A stretch of DNA of 64,000 nt from the NCBI GenBank assembly GCA_020744425.1, contig JAGMUV010000049.1, positions 216,950 through 280,949 of the forward strand, read 5' to 3'. Below the pieces are notes generated by a model. The model was not told the DNA's origin, made no database searches, and saw nothing but the letters and a program-made list of their open reading frames with translations. This document shows, one piece after another, positions 52,767 through 62,606 of this stretch. A program made the translations under genes and the position numbers. The stretch's first letter is position 1; the number at the start of each line of letters is the position of its first letter. The DNA is from Dactylonectria macrodidyma (lineage: Eukaryota > Ascomycota > Sordariomycetes > Hypocreales > Nectriaceae).

Positions 52767-53811
52767 GGAAGCAAAAGAAGGTTATAAAGGTTTTTGAGGC
52801 GAGTAAGTAAGTTGCGTTAGGTTTGGGAAGTGCAGAGAAGGAAAGGTAAGAGGTAAGAGGCAAGGAAAAGTAAAGGTACAGTAGTGGAGGCAGAAAAGAC
52901 AAACAAGAGCGAGGGAGGTGGAGTTAATAAGGTTAGGAAAAAGCAGAACAAAGCGAAAAAAAAAGGTCGGAGGAGAGGTAGAGTGTGGAGCGTGGGGGAA
53001 GAAGGAAAAGGGCAGGTGGCAGAGGTCAAAAGTGTACGTTCAGGTAGTGAGAGTAGAGGGCAGGGAAAAGCAGGGAAACAGGGTCAGAAGTAGGGTAGAG
53101 GTAAGTAATGAGAGCGTCACGGTTAGGGGCAGAAGTTAGCGTAGTAAGGGCGAGGGTCGTTTTTAGAGGTTGTGTTAGAGGTAGTTTTCAGAAGCTAGGG
53201 GCAGTTGTTTTTACAAGGGTTAGGGTTAGAAAGCAGGAGTTAAAGTAGGAAAGAGGGTAGGAAGATACAGAGTAGAGCAAGAGTTGGGTTGGGGAGGCGG
53301 AAAGGAAAGGGAGAGTTAACGTTTTAGTAAATTAGTTATAAGCGGGTTTTCAAGGCGGACGTAACGTGGGGGTTTAAGCAGTCGGTTAAGGGGCAAGGAG
53401 GTAGTCAGAGCAGAGCAGGAAGGAGGAGAAGGAGGAAGTAAGAGGAGGAATCAGCGGTAGAAAGCAGCAGGGAGAAGAAGTAGCAGAAAGCGGTGGTGGT
53501 TAGCAGCAGTGGGGAACAAGTAAAAAGGCAGAAGGGAGGGGGAGGGGTTACAGTTAAAACAGTTACAGGGGAAAAGGTGGTCATGCGTAGGGCGACAGTA
53601 GTAGTAAAGTGAGTAAGTTTGTTTAAAGGCAGTTTCAGTTAGCACAGGTTTGGAAAGTGGTTTTAGTAAGGAGTGGAAGGGGTCAGAGGGAGAGAGGGTC
53701 AAGAGGAAGAAGGCAAGCAGCAGAGAGCGTAAGTAGAGCAGTAGGAGGGTTTACGTTAAGTTACAGAAGGAAGAAGGGGAGTGCGTAATAAAAACAAAGC
53801 ACGGTTAAGTT

Positions 53812-53835
53812 TTACGTTACGTTACGTTACGTTAG
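53812..53835 (+). repeat. Short TTACG tandem run ending in TTAGG
   Basis: Four perfect TTACG units are followed by TTAGG. Small and local. Confidence 0.8.
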
Positions 53836-55429
53836 GTAGTGAGGTGTGTTTTGTTTAGAGTAGTGCAGTGTAGGGTAAGGAAGAGGTTAGAGGTTGGAGG
53901 TTGTAGTAGTTAGTAGTAAGTTGTAAAAAGGGTAGGTAGAGTAGTAAGGAGAAAGGAGAGAAGGGAAAAGAAAGCGGTAGAGTTTGAGAAGTAGAGGAGG
54001 TGGTGAGAGTGGAAAGTAGGGAAGAAGGTGTGGAAGGGTGGGAAGTTGGAAGTGAAAAGAAGCGGAAGACGAAAAAGAGGAAAAAGAGGTAAGTAGAGGT
54101 GGAAGTAGTAGAAGGGTAGTAAAAGTAAGGGTCAAAAGAGCAGGGAAGAGGGCGCGTAGTTAGTAAGAGTAAGTGTAAAAGTTGGAAAGGGGAGAAAGGG
54201 AAAGGCAGTAGAGTGAGTTGAAGAAAGTAGAAGGAAGGTTGTAAGGAGAGGTAAGGATAGGAGGGTGTTTTGGGTAAAAGAGAGAGAGAAGTTAGGGTAG
54301 AGTGTAGGGTAGGAGGTTGAGAGGAAGACGAGTGGGAGAGAGGAGTGTGTTTGAAAGTAAGAAGGAAAGTAGGGGAGAAGAAAAAGAGAAAGAAAGGGAG
54401 GAGTGAAAGTGTGAGTAGTAGAGTTAAAAGAAAGAAAAAGAGGTGTTAGAAGAAAAGTAAAGGTAGAGAAGAGGGTGGGCGAGAGTGTAAGAGAGGGAAA
54501 AGGGTAGGAGGAAGGAGAGTAAGGAGTAGGGGTGTTAAAAGGTGGGAAGAGAAGTTAGGAAGAGAAGGGTGTGTGTAAGGTGTGTAGGGTAGTAGTTGTG
54601 AAAGGTGAGGAGGGAGAGTTTGTGAGTTAAAGGGTAAAGAGAAGTGGTAAAAGAGTAAAAAGGGGTTAAAAATAAAAAAAAGGAGGAAGGTATAGGAGGA
54701 AGAGTAGAGGAGAAGAGAAGAAAAAGAAGAAAGAAGAGGAAGGTGTTAGTAGGTGAAGTTAGAAAAAAGGAAGTAGAGGGAGAAGAAAAGTGGGTTTAGG
54801 AGGTAAGGGAGTAGTTAGGTTGTGTGTAAAGGTTAGAGAGTGGGGTTAGTTGAGGAAGGAGGTAAGGAAGTGAGTAGAAGAGGAAGAGGAGGGTAAAAAG
54901 GGTAAGAAGTAAAAGGAGTGAAGAAGGAGGAAGGAAAAGGAACGAAGTTAAGAGGTAAGTAGTAAAAGGAAAAAGAAGAATGAGAGAAAAGGGAAGGGGA
55001 AGGAGAAGAGAAAGGGAAGAAGAGAAGAGAGAGAGGAGAGAAAAGAAGGAAGAAGGGAGCAGAACGTTTTAGTGAGAGTAGAGGGGTAGGGGGTGAAAGG
55101 TAGGTTAAGGTAAGAGAGTGATTTGTAGTTTTTAGAAGAGAGTGAGTGAAGGAGTAAGTAGAGGTTAGAGAAGAGTGTAGAGAGGTAGGAAGGTGAAAGG
55201 TAAAAGAAGAAAGAGGGGAAAAGGGGGAAAGAAAAGGAAGAAGAGGAGAAGAAAGAGGAAGGGAGGAGGTAAAGGAAGAAAGAAGAGAGTAGAAGGTGTT
55301 AGGTAAGGTGTGTAAAGGGGGGAAGGCTAAGGCGTGGAAAGAAGAAGGGTGGAAGGAAGAAAGGGGGAAGGAAGAGGGTGGCGAAGAAAAAGGAAAGGGA
55401 AGGAAGCGAAGAAGGGGAAAAGAAAGAAA

Positions 55430-55640
55430 GCCGAAAAGCCGCGCCCGAAAGGGAACGAGCCGCCGAAGCGCGGGAGAAAGGAGGGTCCCGTTAAGCCTGC
55501 CCCGCGAGTTTTCCCGCGTCACCGGCCGGGTCCACGCCCGGTAGGTCCCGTGGAAGTTCGTCCGCGTGCTGTTCGCCGAGTGGAGAGTGCGAAGTTTGTC
55601 GTCCAGGTTAAAAGGGGTGTTCGTATGTAGAGTAAGTCCG
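55430..55640. other. GC-rich island inside the C-depleted tract
   Basis: About 200 bases with abundant C and CpG (GCCGCGCCC, GGCCGGGTCCACGCCCGG) break the purine bias abruptly. A second, smaller island lies near 56930-57080. No RNA or protein gene was recognised. Confidence 0.6.
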
Positions 55641-56689
55641 GCCAAAGTAAAAGTAGAAAGGGGTGGGTGTAGGGTAAGGACGGAAGAGTGGTGTGTAGAG
55701 AGGTTAAGGAGGGAGTAAAACGGGTGAGTCGGGTAAGAGGGGGGAAAAAAAAGGTAACGCTGAGGGTCGGGGGCGAAACGACGGGAGCGGAGGGAGAGAG
55801 AGAGAGGAAGAGAGAGAAAGAGCGAAGCAAAAAGCGTAGGAGAGTAAGAGAGGTGGTGAGGAAGAGATGAGGAGAGAGCGAAAAGAGAGGGAGAAAGAGA
55901 GAAGAAAACGAGTTAAGGAGAGTAAGAGAGGTAGTGGAGAGAGGAGGAGGAGAGAGTAAGAGGTCGTAAGGTAAAAAAGAAAGAAGAGCAAGAAGAAGGA
56001 GGTAAGAGTGAGAAAGTTAAAGAGTAGGCGTAGTGTGTAGGATGCGGTGTTGTGAGGGTTCGCGGGTGGAGTTTGGTTTTGTTAAGGTTAGGGGAGTGGT
56101 TGTTATAAGAGAGAGAAAGGGCCGTGTTTTAGAAGTAAGGTTTTAAAAGGGTTAGGAAGGTTAAGGAGTAGGTAAAGTGTGGTAAGGGGAGGTGTGGAGC
56201 AGGCGTGGTTGAGGGAAGCAGAGGTAGTTAAGTTAGTGCTAGAGTTTGTAGTTTAAGAAAGGTGGTAGAAAAAAGGAAAGAAACGTAGGAAAGGGAAGAA
56301 GAAGAGGGGAAGGAAGGGGTATATAAGGTAAGAAGAAAAGTAAAAGTTGAGAGTTGTAGGTTAGTCCGTGTCGGGACGTAAGAGTAAATGTAAAAGAGGT
56401 AAGAGGGAAGTAAAGATGTAGGTGTAGAGTAAGTGGTGTAAGAAAAGAAAGGAAGGTTAGGTACGAGTTAAGGGTTGTTTTGGGCGGTTGTAAAGGTTAG
56501 GGAAGAGGTAAGGTGGTTTAAGGATGGTTGAGTTCGAGAAAAGGTAGGGTTTGGAAGAAAGGGTTTTAAAGAAGTTGGAAGGACGTGGAGGTATGTAATA
56601 TTAAGAGAAGTAATTGCGTAGTTGAAAAAAGGAGAGGTGACGAAGAGGAAGTCAGGCTTGGGAGATTGTTGTTTTTATTAAGGTTAGGG

Positions 56690-56870
56690 GGAAGAGTGAG
56701 TGGTTTGTTATGAGGGTTAGTGGGAGTGGTTTGTTGTGAGGGTTAGGGGGAGGGTTGTGTGGAGGGTTAGGGGGAGTGGTTGTTGTGACGGCGTTATGGG
56801 GGAGTGGTTGTTGTTGTTGAGGTTAGGGGGCGTGGTGAGTGGAGAGGCGTGGTGGGGGTTGGTGCGTTTG
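56690..56870 (+). repeat. Degenerate repeats of (G)GTTAGGGGGAGTGGTTTGTTGTGAG type
   Basis: At least five diverged copies of a 25-30-base unit with GGTTAGGGGG and GTGGTTGTTGTGA words occur near the right end of the C-depleted tract. They resemble the unit at 50340, at the left end of the same tract. Confidence 0.65.
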
Positions 56871-57174
56871 GTTCGAGCGGCCGGCACCGAGGGTTTAGGG
56901 TAAGAGGGGGAGCCGAGCGTTGTGTGGTTTAGTTCGTTGAGTTCGTTTTGGGGAAAGGGTCACCCCGGTAGCCGCCGTTTCGTCCCGCCGCCCGGGGTTG
57001 CGGGAGTTGGGCGCGGGGCGGGAGGCCGGGTCGAGAAAGTTCGGAAGCCGTGGAGGGGCGTTGGTGGGATAAGCGCGTTCCCGGGTTAGTAAAGAAGAGG
57101 TGTTAGTGTAGGAAGAAGTAAGGACGAGAAGAAAAAAGTTGGGAGGTAGTGTGTAGAGGTGGGGTAGGAAGGGC

Positions 57175-58260
57175 GTGAAAAGTTGGTGGTTTTTATTATG
57201 TGTCGATTTGGGGGTCAGGTTTAGGTCGCAGACGGCTGTGGGTGGGGTACACTTTTTTAGAAAACAATATGGAAAAATGGATATTGATTTAAAAGAATTA
57301 ATAGAAAGCTATGAGAGGTTTCCTAAGCACGGTGGCTATTTTATAGAGTTAGTTATGGAATTTAGAAGAAAGAAAGAGGAAAATAGAGTGGATGGGAGGG
57401 CGGACCCACAGTAAAGTCTTGGCTCACGATTAATTCAATGGGGCATAGTGCGAGGCCCACTTAAAAGTCTTGGCTCACGATTAATTCAATGCGGTATAGC
57501 GCGAGGACGGATGGGCTTACCTAAGCCGCTTTTTCGCACAGGTCGGTCGGAGTTGAGAGGTTCGGCCGAAAGAAGCGCCCAACCAAGCCTCAAGGACGGA
57601 CGACATCACCGCTACCCTGTAGCTGGTCAAAACATCGCCAACGGGTTCCAAGTAAAGTGACGGAATAATAGACTCCTAGGGTTATCTTGCGTAGAGAGTA
57701 TTCCGTTAACTTGTGAAGCTATTAGAAGTAGCACTTTTCCCCCGAGAACTAATAACGAAGGCGTGTTTGACGGGTGGCTGGGCGAATACTTTGTATTACA
57801 ATACGATGATAATTGTTTGGCTTTACTCTTACTTCTAAAGCGTACTGCAGAGACCCTTTAGCATCAGGATCGGGTCAGCATGTTAGACCAGCCTTCCCAT
57901 AGTAACGCGAAGGAAAGGGAGACCGTATGCTAACCAATTCTACGAGAATGCATGAAAAAAAAAACAAAAAAATCCTGAATGTAATTAGACGTGGCATCCC
58001 GAAGAAACTGCTTGCTCGATTGCGCGCCCTCCAAAGCCTGTTCGCAGGCTTTGCTTTTACTCGATTATGTAATTTGCCAGACTGCCCGGGGTACACGTTC
58101 TGCGTCTCCTATTATTATTATCCCTTCTTGTGCGACGGATAGAGAGATTAAGCAAGATAATGTCTCAATCAGTCCTGAGACGTTGTGGTCGGCCTAAAAA
58201 AACAGCAGCGTCCGAAAAGGAGTGAGTGGTCCCAGGAACGTGCGTTGTAGCGTGCATGAT
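57175..58260. other. Unidentified DNA of ordinary composition between the tract and the MULE
   Basis: The strand bias stops near 57170. The segment has an AT-rich patch with a small frame (MDIDLKELIESYERF, about 57277-57414) of no recognised family, and a 43-base direct repeat (57413-57455 and 57464-57506, three differences; core GTCTTGGCTCACGATTAATT). No tRNA or rRNA was recognised. Confidence 0.5.
57413..57506 (+). repeat. 43-base direct repeat, two copies
   Basis: Both copies start AAAGTCTTGGCTCACGATTA and end GCGAGG, separated by 8 bases; three substitutions distinguish them. Confidence 0.9.
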
Positions 58261-58268
58261 TATAATGA

Positions 58269-61200
58269 GGGAATTGATATAGCGGCATGACATTTTTGAT
58301 ACAGCGGCATGACTCTTACAGCGGCATGACTTTTAGGAAATTTAATTGGCTAAAGGTCCCCGCGACCCACAGATACATTCTCTCAAAGGCGGTGTGACTA
58401 GCTCCGATAACAAGACCTCTCTTTACCATATAAGCAAGTAGGTCGGGCTACCTTCCTAGAACAGGCTTTGCCCAGACGTCAAAACAAGGTCTTATTTTCA
58501 ATACGGAACAAGACCAGTTTCATTAAAGGCCAGAGGGGCCAGCCATCTAGTATTCTATTCTCTGACTACTATAGAAGGAAGAGTCTCCTCGTCGCTCTCG
58601 AGCAGCTCCCATTGACTCCTTCGCCTCCGAATGCTGGGTTGTATCTTCCGTCCGCTAGCACGTACTCCTGTAGTTCTCCCAACTCCAAGAATCGCCGATT
58701 GGCTACGTATTACGCGCTGGTTTGAAGTAACGACCTCACTACTGGCATCGCTGGTAGCCTGGCTACTGGCCTGGCCGCTGACCTGTTGGCTCGCTTCTAG
58801 TGCGAGCCTAGCAAGCGTCGGCTTATTTCGGCTCCCTGGTGGTCGACCTCGCCTGCGCCCTGACGCCTGACCGGCTGGTTTGCTGGTTGAATGGGTACTA
58901 GGCTGACTACTTACCCCGATGGCTAGCCTTGCTGGAACAGCCTGCGTGGTGTTCCTGGGCCTGCCACGGAGAGATGTAGCGATCTTGGGGTCGAGGATGC
59001 GTCGGTATGGATCTCGGGAGGTTGACTCTCGCAGCCGCCACCGTGGATGAACGTCCCATTTAGTGAAAGCCGTGGCAGAACCCAACTTTGAGTACACCTT
59101 ATGGTAGCAAGGGATGCCAAGCTCGATTGAAACCGAACAGTCGTCATTACAATCCCCGAGAGGGCTAGGGAATGGATTCTTCCCTGTCGGCATCGCTTTC
59201 CTCGCTAGCCGATACTGCTTTGTAATCAGTCCCAGACCTTTCGACGAAATCACTATTCGCAGTTCACCCAGGTACTCCGAGCTCGAGCCGAGGTAGTCGC
59301 GGGCAGTGAGCACCTCATCCTCTGCGCAGGCATGTGTGAAATCTCGCTCTTGATCCCTCATCATATCCTGCATCGCCTCAACAAGCCGATAGAGGTGGCT
59401 CATACCGTTAAGGAGATAACTCTTGATGTTGTTGTTGCTTGCTTCTGTGCCGGAGGTGACGCGGATGCCGAAGTTGCGGTATTTGCGGATGAAACAGCGT
59501 GCCCACTGAGCCCTCATGGGCATATACGTTCCATGGAGATATCGCAAGATTGCTCGCTGGTCATCGAACTTCTTGCAGAGGTCTTTCCACGCCTTCTCGT
59601 GAGCCTCCTCGGTCTCGGCAAACAAGACGAGCTTCCACATCACAAGAACCCCTCGATAGCTATGGGGAATGACCTCGGCAGTTGGCGCGAGGACGAGTTG
59701 TTGGTCCTTTGGGCGCAGCTCAGCCTGTGTCTGTACGGTAGAGTCCTCCCCATCGCTGCTATTGGGACTGCTACTGCTCCTACTGCCCTTGACCCACTTC
59801 TGCTTCGATTTCAGCAGGACGTTCGAATTGATGTGGTGGATACAGAGCTGCTGTTGTACATTGGGGAACTGATCGTTTAGGGCAGCCTTCATTGAGTTGT
59901 CGAAGTCGGTAATGATGACGTCCGGTTGCCGAATCGCTTGCTGTTCTATGAGTTGTCGAATGCTCTCAGAGAGGAACTGAAACCCTTCTCGCCTCTCGTT
60001 ATCAATCAGACCAAAAGCAGCGTTAAAAACGGTACCAAGGCAGGTCTGTCCTGTAGCCTGGAATAATGGGAGCTTGAAGCGATTGGTGTTGTATGTATTG
60101 TCGAAGCTGATGACCTCGGGGAACCGCTTCCACATCCGAAGACAGTAGGGGAAGGTCCAGACAAGGCCAAGAAGGCGATTCGGATCATCGTTCGCCCATT
60201 TCACGAGGTAAGAGATCTCCATCTCGTCGAAGAGTTTAATTAGCGCTGCAGTAGGCGTGTATCCACTAAGCTTGTCTCTGTTGACGAGAGATCTGGCGTT
60301 GTACATGTCTCTCTGTGTGAAGACAGACTCGGGATGTTGCTCCTGGACGACGGCCCGTACATCGCGGGCCCGGATTCCAACCCGGCGGCTTGTCGATTCA
60401 ACTGTAGCCCTGATGGGCGTAGTGAGCCTCCTGTGGGAGGGATGGGCAGATGGTCCGATACTGCGGCCGTGGTTGTGCTGGCCGTGTTCGGGCTTCGAGT
60501 GCTGTCGTAAAAGCCACTTGCCCTCCTCTAACGCCTCTGCAATAGCCATCCACTTACAACCACACTTTCGGGATTTACGTTGTCGGATCCCTACGCCTTT
60601 AGTAGGCCCAGGTTCTCCGAATCGATCGCATTGGAATGAATATCTGATCTTCCGACCTTTATATGAGTAGGCATTCCGTCGAACAACACCAAATCCATGA
60701 GCCTTCGCGAAGGTATTCACCCAGTCGAAGAGAACCTCAGCTGATGGTGCTGGGTCGCCTGGGATCGGTGGATTCGGGATCGGGTCTGGGGTAGGTGACG
60801 AGGATTGCTGGATGGGAGAAGATGTAATTGCCTCGGGGGTTGATGATCCTTGGGGAGTTTGGATAGGCGGCCTGTGTGGCGGAGAGTACGGCGGAGGGGA
60901 TTCGTAGGCATCTGAACTGAGTGGTGACCAACCCCATCTCTCTCGCCATTGGCGTACTCGTTCGTACGACCGGCCAAGATCAATGGTTAGTGTCAGGTCT
61001 TCCCCGATAACCTCGCGTACCAACTTCAAGACGGACTCAAACTTGGCACTCGTTGCAGTCGGGAGCCTTTGGGCCGACTGTGGTAGAGAGTAGGGAGGTA
61101 GTGATTCGGTTTCGGGGCCTGGTATAGGTGCCCTAATTCGCTGCGATCGTCTTCGTCCGGATGGGAAATCGTTTAGGAGGTGTATCTCGTGATCGAAACG

Positions 61201-61742
61201 GAGCTCCCATGCTGGCTCATGGAGCCCCTGTGATCCATGGGGTCGTGGAAAGGTTGATAATGTCTGTGGATAAGATGCAAAGAGATTTCCGAGTGCATCT
61301 TCGTCGCCAATTCCGTAGTACTGGCTGATACTTGTTGCTATACTACTTGCTGATCGTGGCCTGTTTGCAAGTAGAGGGGGGCTGAACCTGGCTTGTCGGC
61401 TCTGTCGCTGTCGTTTTCGAGGACGTAATTGATCGCTAGGGCTAGGGCTTCGAGTCCGACTTCGTCGTGAGCTTGAGAGAGATTCGGAATTAGGCATGAT
61501 GAAGGACCTTCTCAATGGGGGTTGAGAGACTCGTAGTGGATCTGATGGAGAGCTTGATCGCGTCGCGTCAGTAGCTAAGGGAAGAATTATGGAGAGCTAA
61601 GCTCTGGGTACAAATTTGAGCTGTTGGCAGAATGAAATGTGCTAACAAAAGAGGGTCCCGTCCAATTAAATTTCCTAAAAGTCATGCCGCTGTAAGAGTC
61701 ATGCCGCTGTATCAAAAATGTCATGCCGCTATATCAATTCCC
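58269..61742 (-). mobile_element. Mutator-like element (MULE) with exact 81-base TIRs and 8-base target duplication
   Basis: Bases 58269-58349 (GGGAATTGATATAGCGGCAT...) and 61662-61742 are exact reverse complements over 81 bases. TATAATGA lies directly outside both ends (58261-58268 and 61743-61750). Each TIR has three copies of AGCGGCATGAC (left: 58281, 58303, 58320), likely transposase-binding sites. The 3474-base element has one long transposase gene. Exact TIRs and duplication indicate a recent insertion. It resembles Hop-type MULEs described in Fusarium. Confidence 0.95.
58555..61515 (-). CDS. MULE transposase, 986 residues, intact
   Basis: Single exon. Residues 1-230 are Ser/Arg/Pro-rich. 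A FAR1/WRKY-GCM1-type zinc region (NTFAKAHGFGVVRRNAYSYK, RKSRKCGCKW, HSKPEHGQHNHG) binds DNA. The MULE DDE core follows: VISFDNTYNTNRFKLPLF (Asp), DVIITDFDNSMKAAL (Asp) with CIHHINSNV, and RVTSGTEASNNNIKSYL (Glu). A degenerate SWIM-like finger (CNDDCSVSIELGIPCYHKV) and an AT-hook (GRRRGRPPGSRNK) near the C-terminus complete it. The start MRRSFIMPNSES is the first ATG; the second Met, six codons on, is also possible. No stop or frameshift is seen, so the element may be autonomous. Confidence 0.92.
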   Translation of the reverse strand: MRRSFIMPNSESLSSSRRSRTRSPSPSDQLRPRKRQRQSRQARFSPPLLANRPRSASSIATSISQYYGIGDEDALGNLFASYPQTLSTFPRPHGSQGLHEPAWELRFDHEIHLLNDFPSGRRRSQRIRAPIPGPETESLPPYSLPQSAQRLPTATSAKFESVLKLVREVIGEDLTLTIDLGRSYERVRQWRERWGWSPLSSDAYESPPPYSPPHRPPIQTPQGSSTPEAITSSPIQQSSSPTPDPIPNPPIPGDPAPSAEVLFDWVNTFAKAHGFGVVRRNAYSYKGRKIRYSFQCDRFGEPGPTKGVGIRQRKSRKCGCKWMAIAEALEEGKWLLRQHSKPEHGQHNHGRSIGPSAHPSHRRLTTPIRATVESTSRRVGIRARDVRAVVQEQHPESVFTQRDMYNARSLVNRDKLSGYTPTAALIKLFDEMEISYLVKWANDDPNRLLGLVWTFPYCLRMWKRFPEVISFDNTYNTNRFKLPLFQATGQTCLGTVFNAAFGLIDNERREGFQFLSESIRQLIEQQAIRQPDVIITDFDNSMKAALNDQFPNVQQQLCIHHINSNVLLKSKQKWVKGSRSSSSPNSSDGEDSTVQTQAELRPKDQQLVLAPTAEVIPHSYRGVLVMWKLVLFAETEEAHEKAWKDLCKKFDDQRAILRYLHGTYMPMRAQWARCFIRKYRNFGIRVTSGTEASNNNIKSYLLNGMSHLYRLVEAMQDMMRDQERDFTHACAEDEVLTARDYLGSSSEYLGELRIVISSKGLGLITKQYRLARKAMPTGKNPFPSPLGDCNDDCSVSIELGIPCYHKVYSKLGSATAFTKWDVHPRWRLRESTSRDPYRRILDPKIATSLRGRPRNTTQAVPARLAIGVSSQPSTHSTSKPAGQASGRRRGRPPGSRNKPTLARLALEASQQVSGQASSQATSDASSEVVTSNQRVIRSQSAILGVGRTTGVRASGRKIQPSIRRRRSQWELLESDEETLPSIVVRE

Positions 61743-61750
61743 TATAATGA

Positions 61751-61955
61751 TACTACTAATGACAACACTAGCAAGCCGTCCACCCCAATCGCGCACGGAC
61801 TGAGTCGCAACAAGCAGAATTTATACATCATTACTATTATTAACCTCATCCGCCCGCTATACCGTCGACGACGGATCCGGTTGTTGGCCTCCACCTGGAG
61901 CCGCATATCCTGAGTGTCGCACTGAGCGGGCTATAAGGATCAAAAATCAGCTGTT
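61751..61955. other. Right flank of the MULE, no gene
   Basis: Continues the unidentified DNA interrupted by the MULE at 58260. A small plus frame crosses the MULE end and is an artefact. Confidence 0.4.
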
Positions 61956-62606
61956 GATTGCTTGATAAAAATTTTAGTGTGGAGGAAGAAGATAGACAGC
62001 TAATCATAAGGCAGCTTTACTATAGTTAATGTCTTGCTTATCTTTCATTGCTTGACAAAAATTTTAGCGTGAAGGAAGAAGATAGATAGCTAATTATAAG
62101 GCAGCTGTGCTACCGGGATGGGGCGAATTGGGATGGCTCGAATTGATTGCTTAACAAAAATTTTAGCATAAAGGAAGAAGATAGACAGCCAATCATAAGG
62201 CAACATGCTGTTCGTCTCGCGGGAGCAGTGAGGTGTCAAACTACTGCTGCGTGAGGGAGGAGGACGGACGGCCGATGATTGCTTGACAAAAATTTTTAGC
62301 GTGGAGGAAGAAGATAGACAGCCGGTTGCAGGTATCGTTAGTTCCTCTGATTGCTTGATAAAAATTTTAGCGTGAAGGAAGAAGATAGACAGCCAATTAT
62401 AAGGCAGCTCTACTATGGTTAATGTCTTACTTATTGCTGTTGCTTATCATTGCTTGACGAAAATTTTAGCGTGGAGGGAGAAGATAGACAACCAATCATA
62501 AGGCAGACATGCTGTTCGTCTCGCGGGCAGTGAGTTGTCAGGTTGTTACTGCTTGACAAAAATTTTAGCGTGAAGGAAGGAGACAGACAGCCAATCGTAA
62601 GGCAGC
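61956..62606 (+). repeat. Seven spaced copies of a 60-base repeat in a higher-order arrangement
   Basis: Copies start near 61956, 62046, 62145, 62277, 62349, 62448 and 62547. The consensus begins ATTGCTTGACAAAAATTTTA, then GCGTGGAGGAAGAAGATAGA and CAGCCAATCATAAGGCAGC. Spacers of 20-72 bases recur as two types: a TTAATGTCTTGCTTAT type after copies 1 and 5, and an ATGCTGTTCGTCTCGCGGG type after copies 3 and 6. So larger multi-copy units were duplicated. Not protein-coding. Confidence 0.88.

Larger units (their letters stand above)
49484..57170 (+). repeat. Purine-rich, C-depleted subtelomere-like tract
   Basis: For about 7.7 kb the plus strand is mostly G and A with some T and almost no C; several 60-base lines contain none. 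Telomere-like words occur throughout (GGGTTAGGG at several places; GGGTTAGGGTTAG near 53217). All long frames here are Lys/Arg/Glu-rich on plus or Ser/Leu/Pro/Phe-rich on minus and are composition artefacts. It lies directly 3' of the TLH helicase half. I see no gene. The orientation of the G-rich strand would put an associated chromosome end to the right, yet other DNA follows. Confidence 0.8.

Noticed and set aside
49500..57170. Many reading frames of 60-270 codons in the C-depleted tract
   Set aside because: They exist because stop codons are rare in such composition on one or other strand; they are low-complexity (Lys/Arg/Glu or Ser/Leu/Pro/Phe) and have no domains.
57175..58260. A mitochondrial insertion or mitochondrial plasmid fragment
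   Set aside because: Only the AT-rich patch suggests it; no mitochondrial gene, rRNA or tRNA sequence was recognised.
61956..62606. Repeat-spacer pattern as a CRISPR array
   Set aside because: The repeats are diverged, the spacers themselves recur and vary in length, there are no cas genes, and the DNA is eukaryotic.
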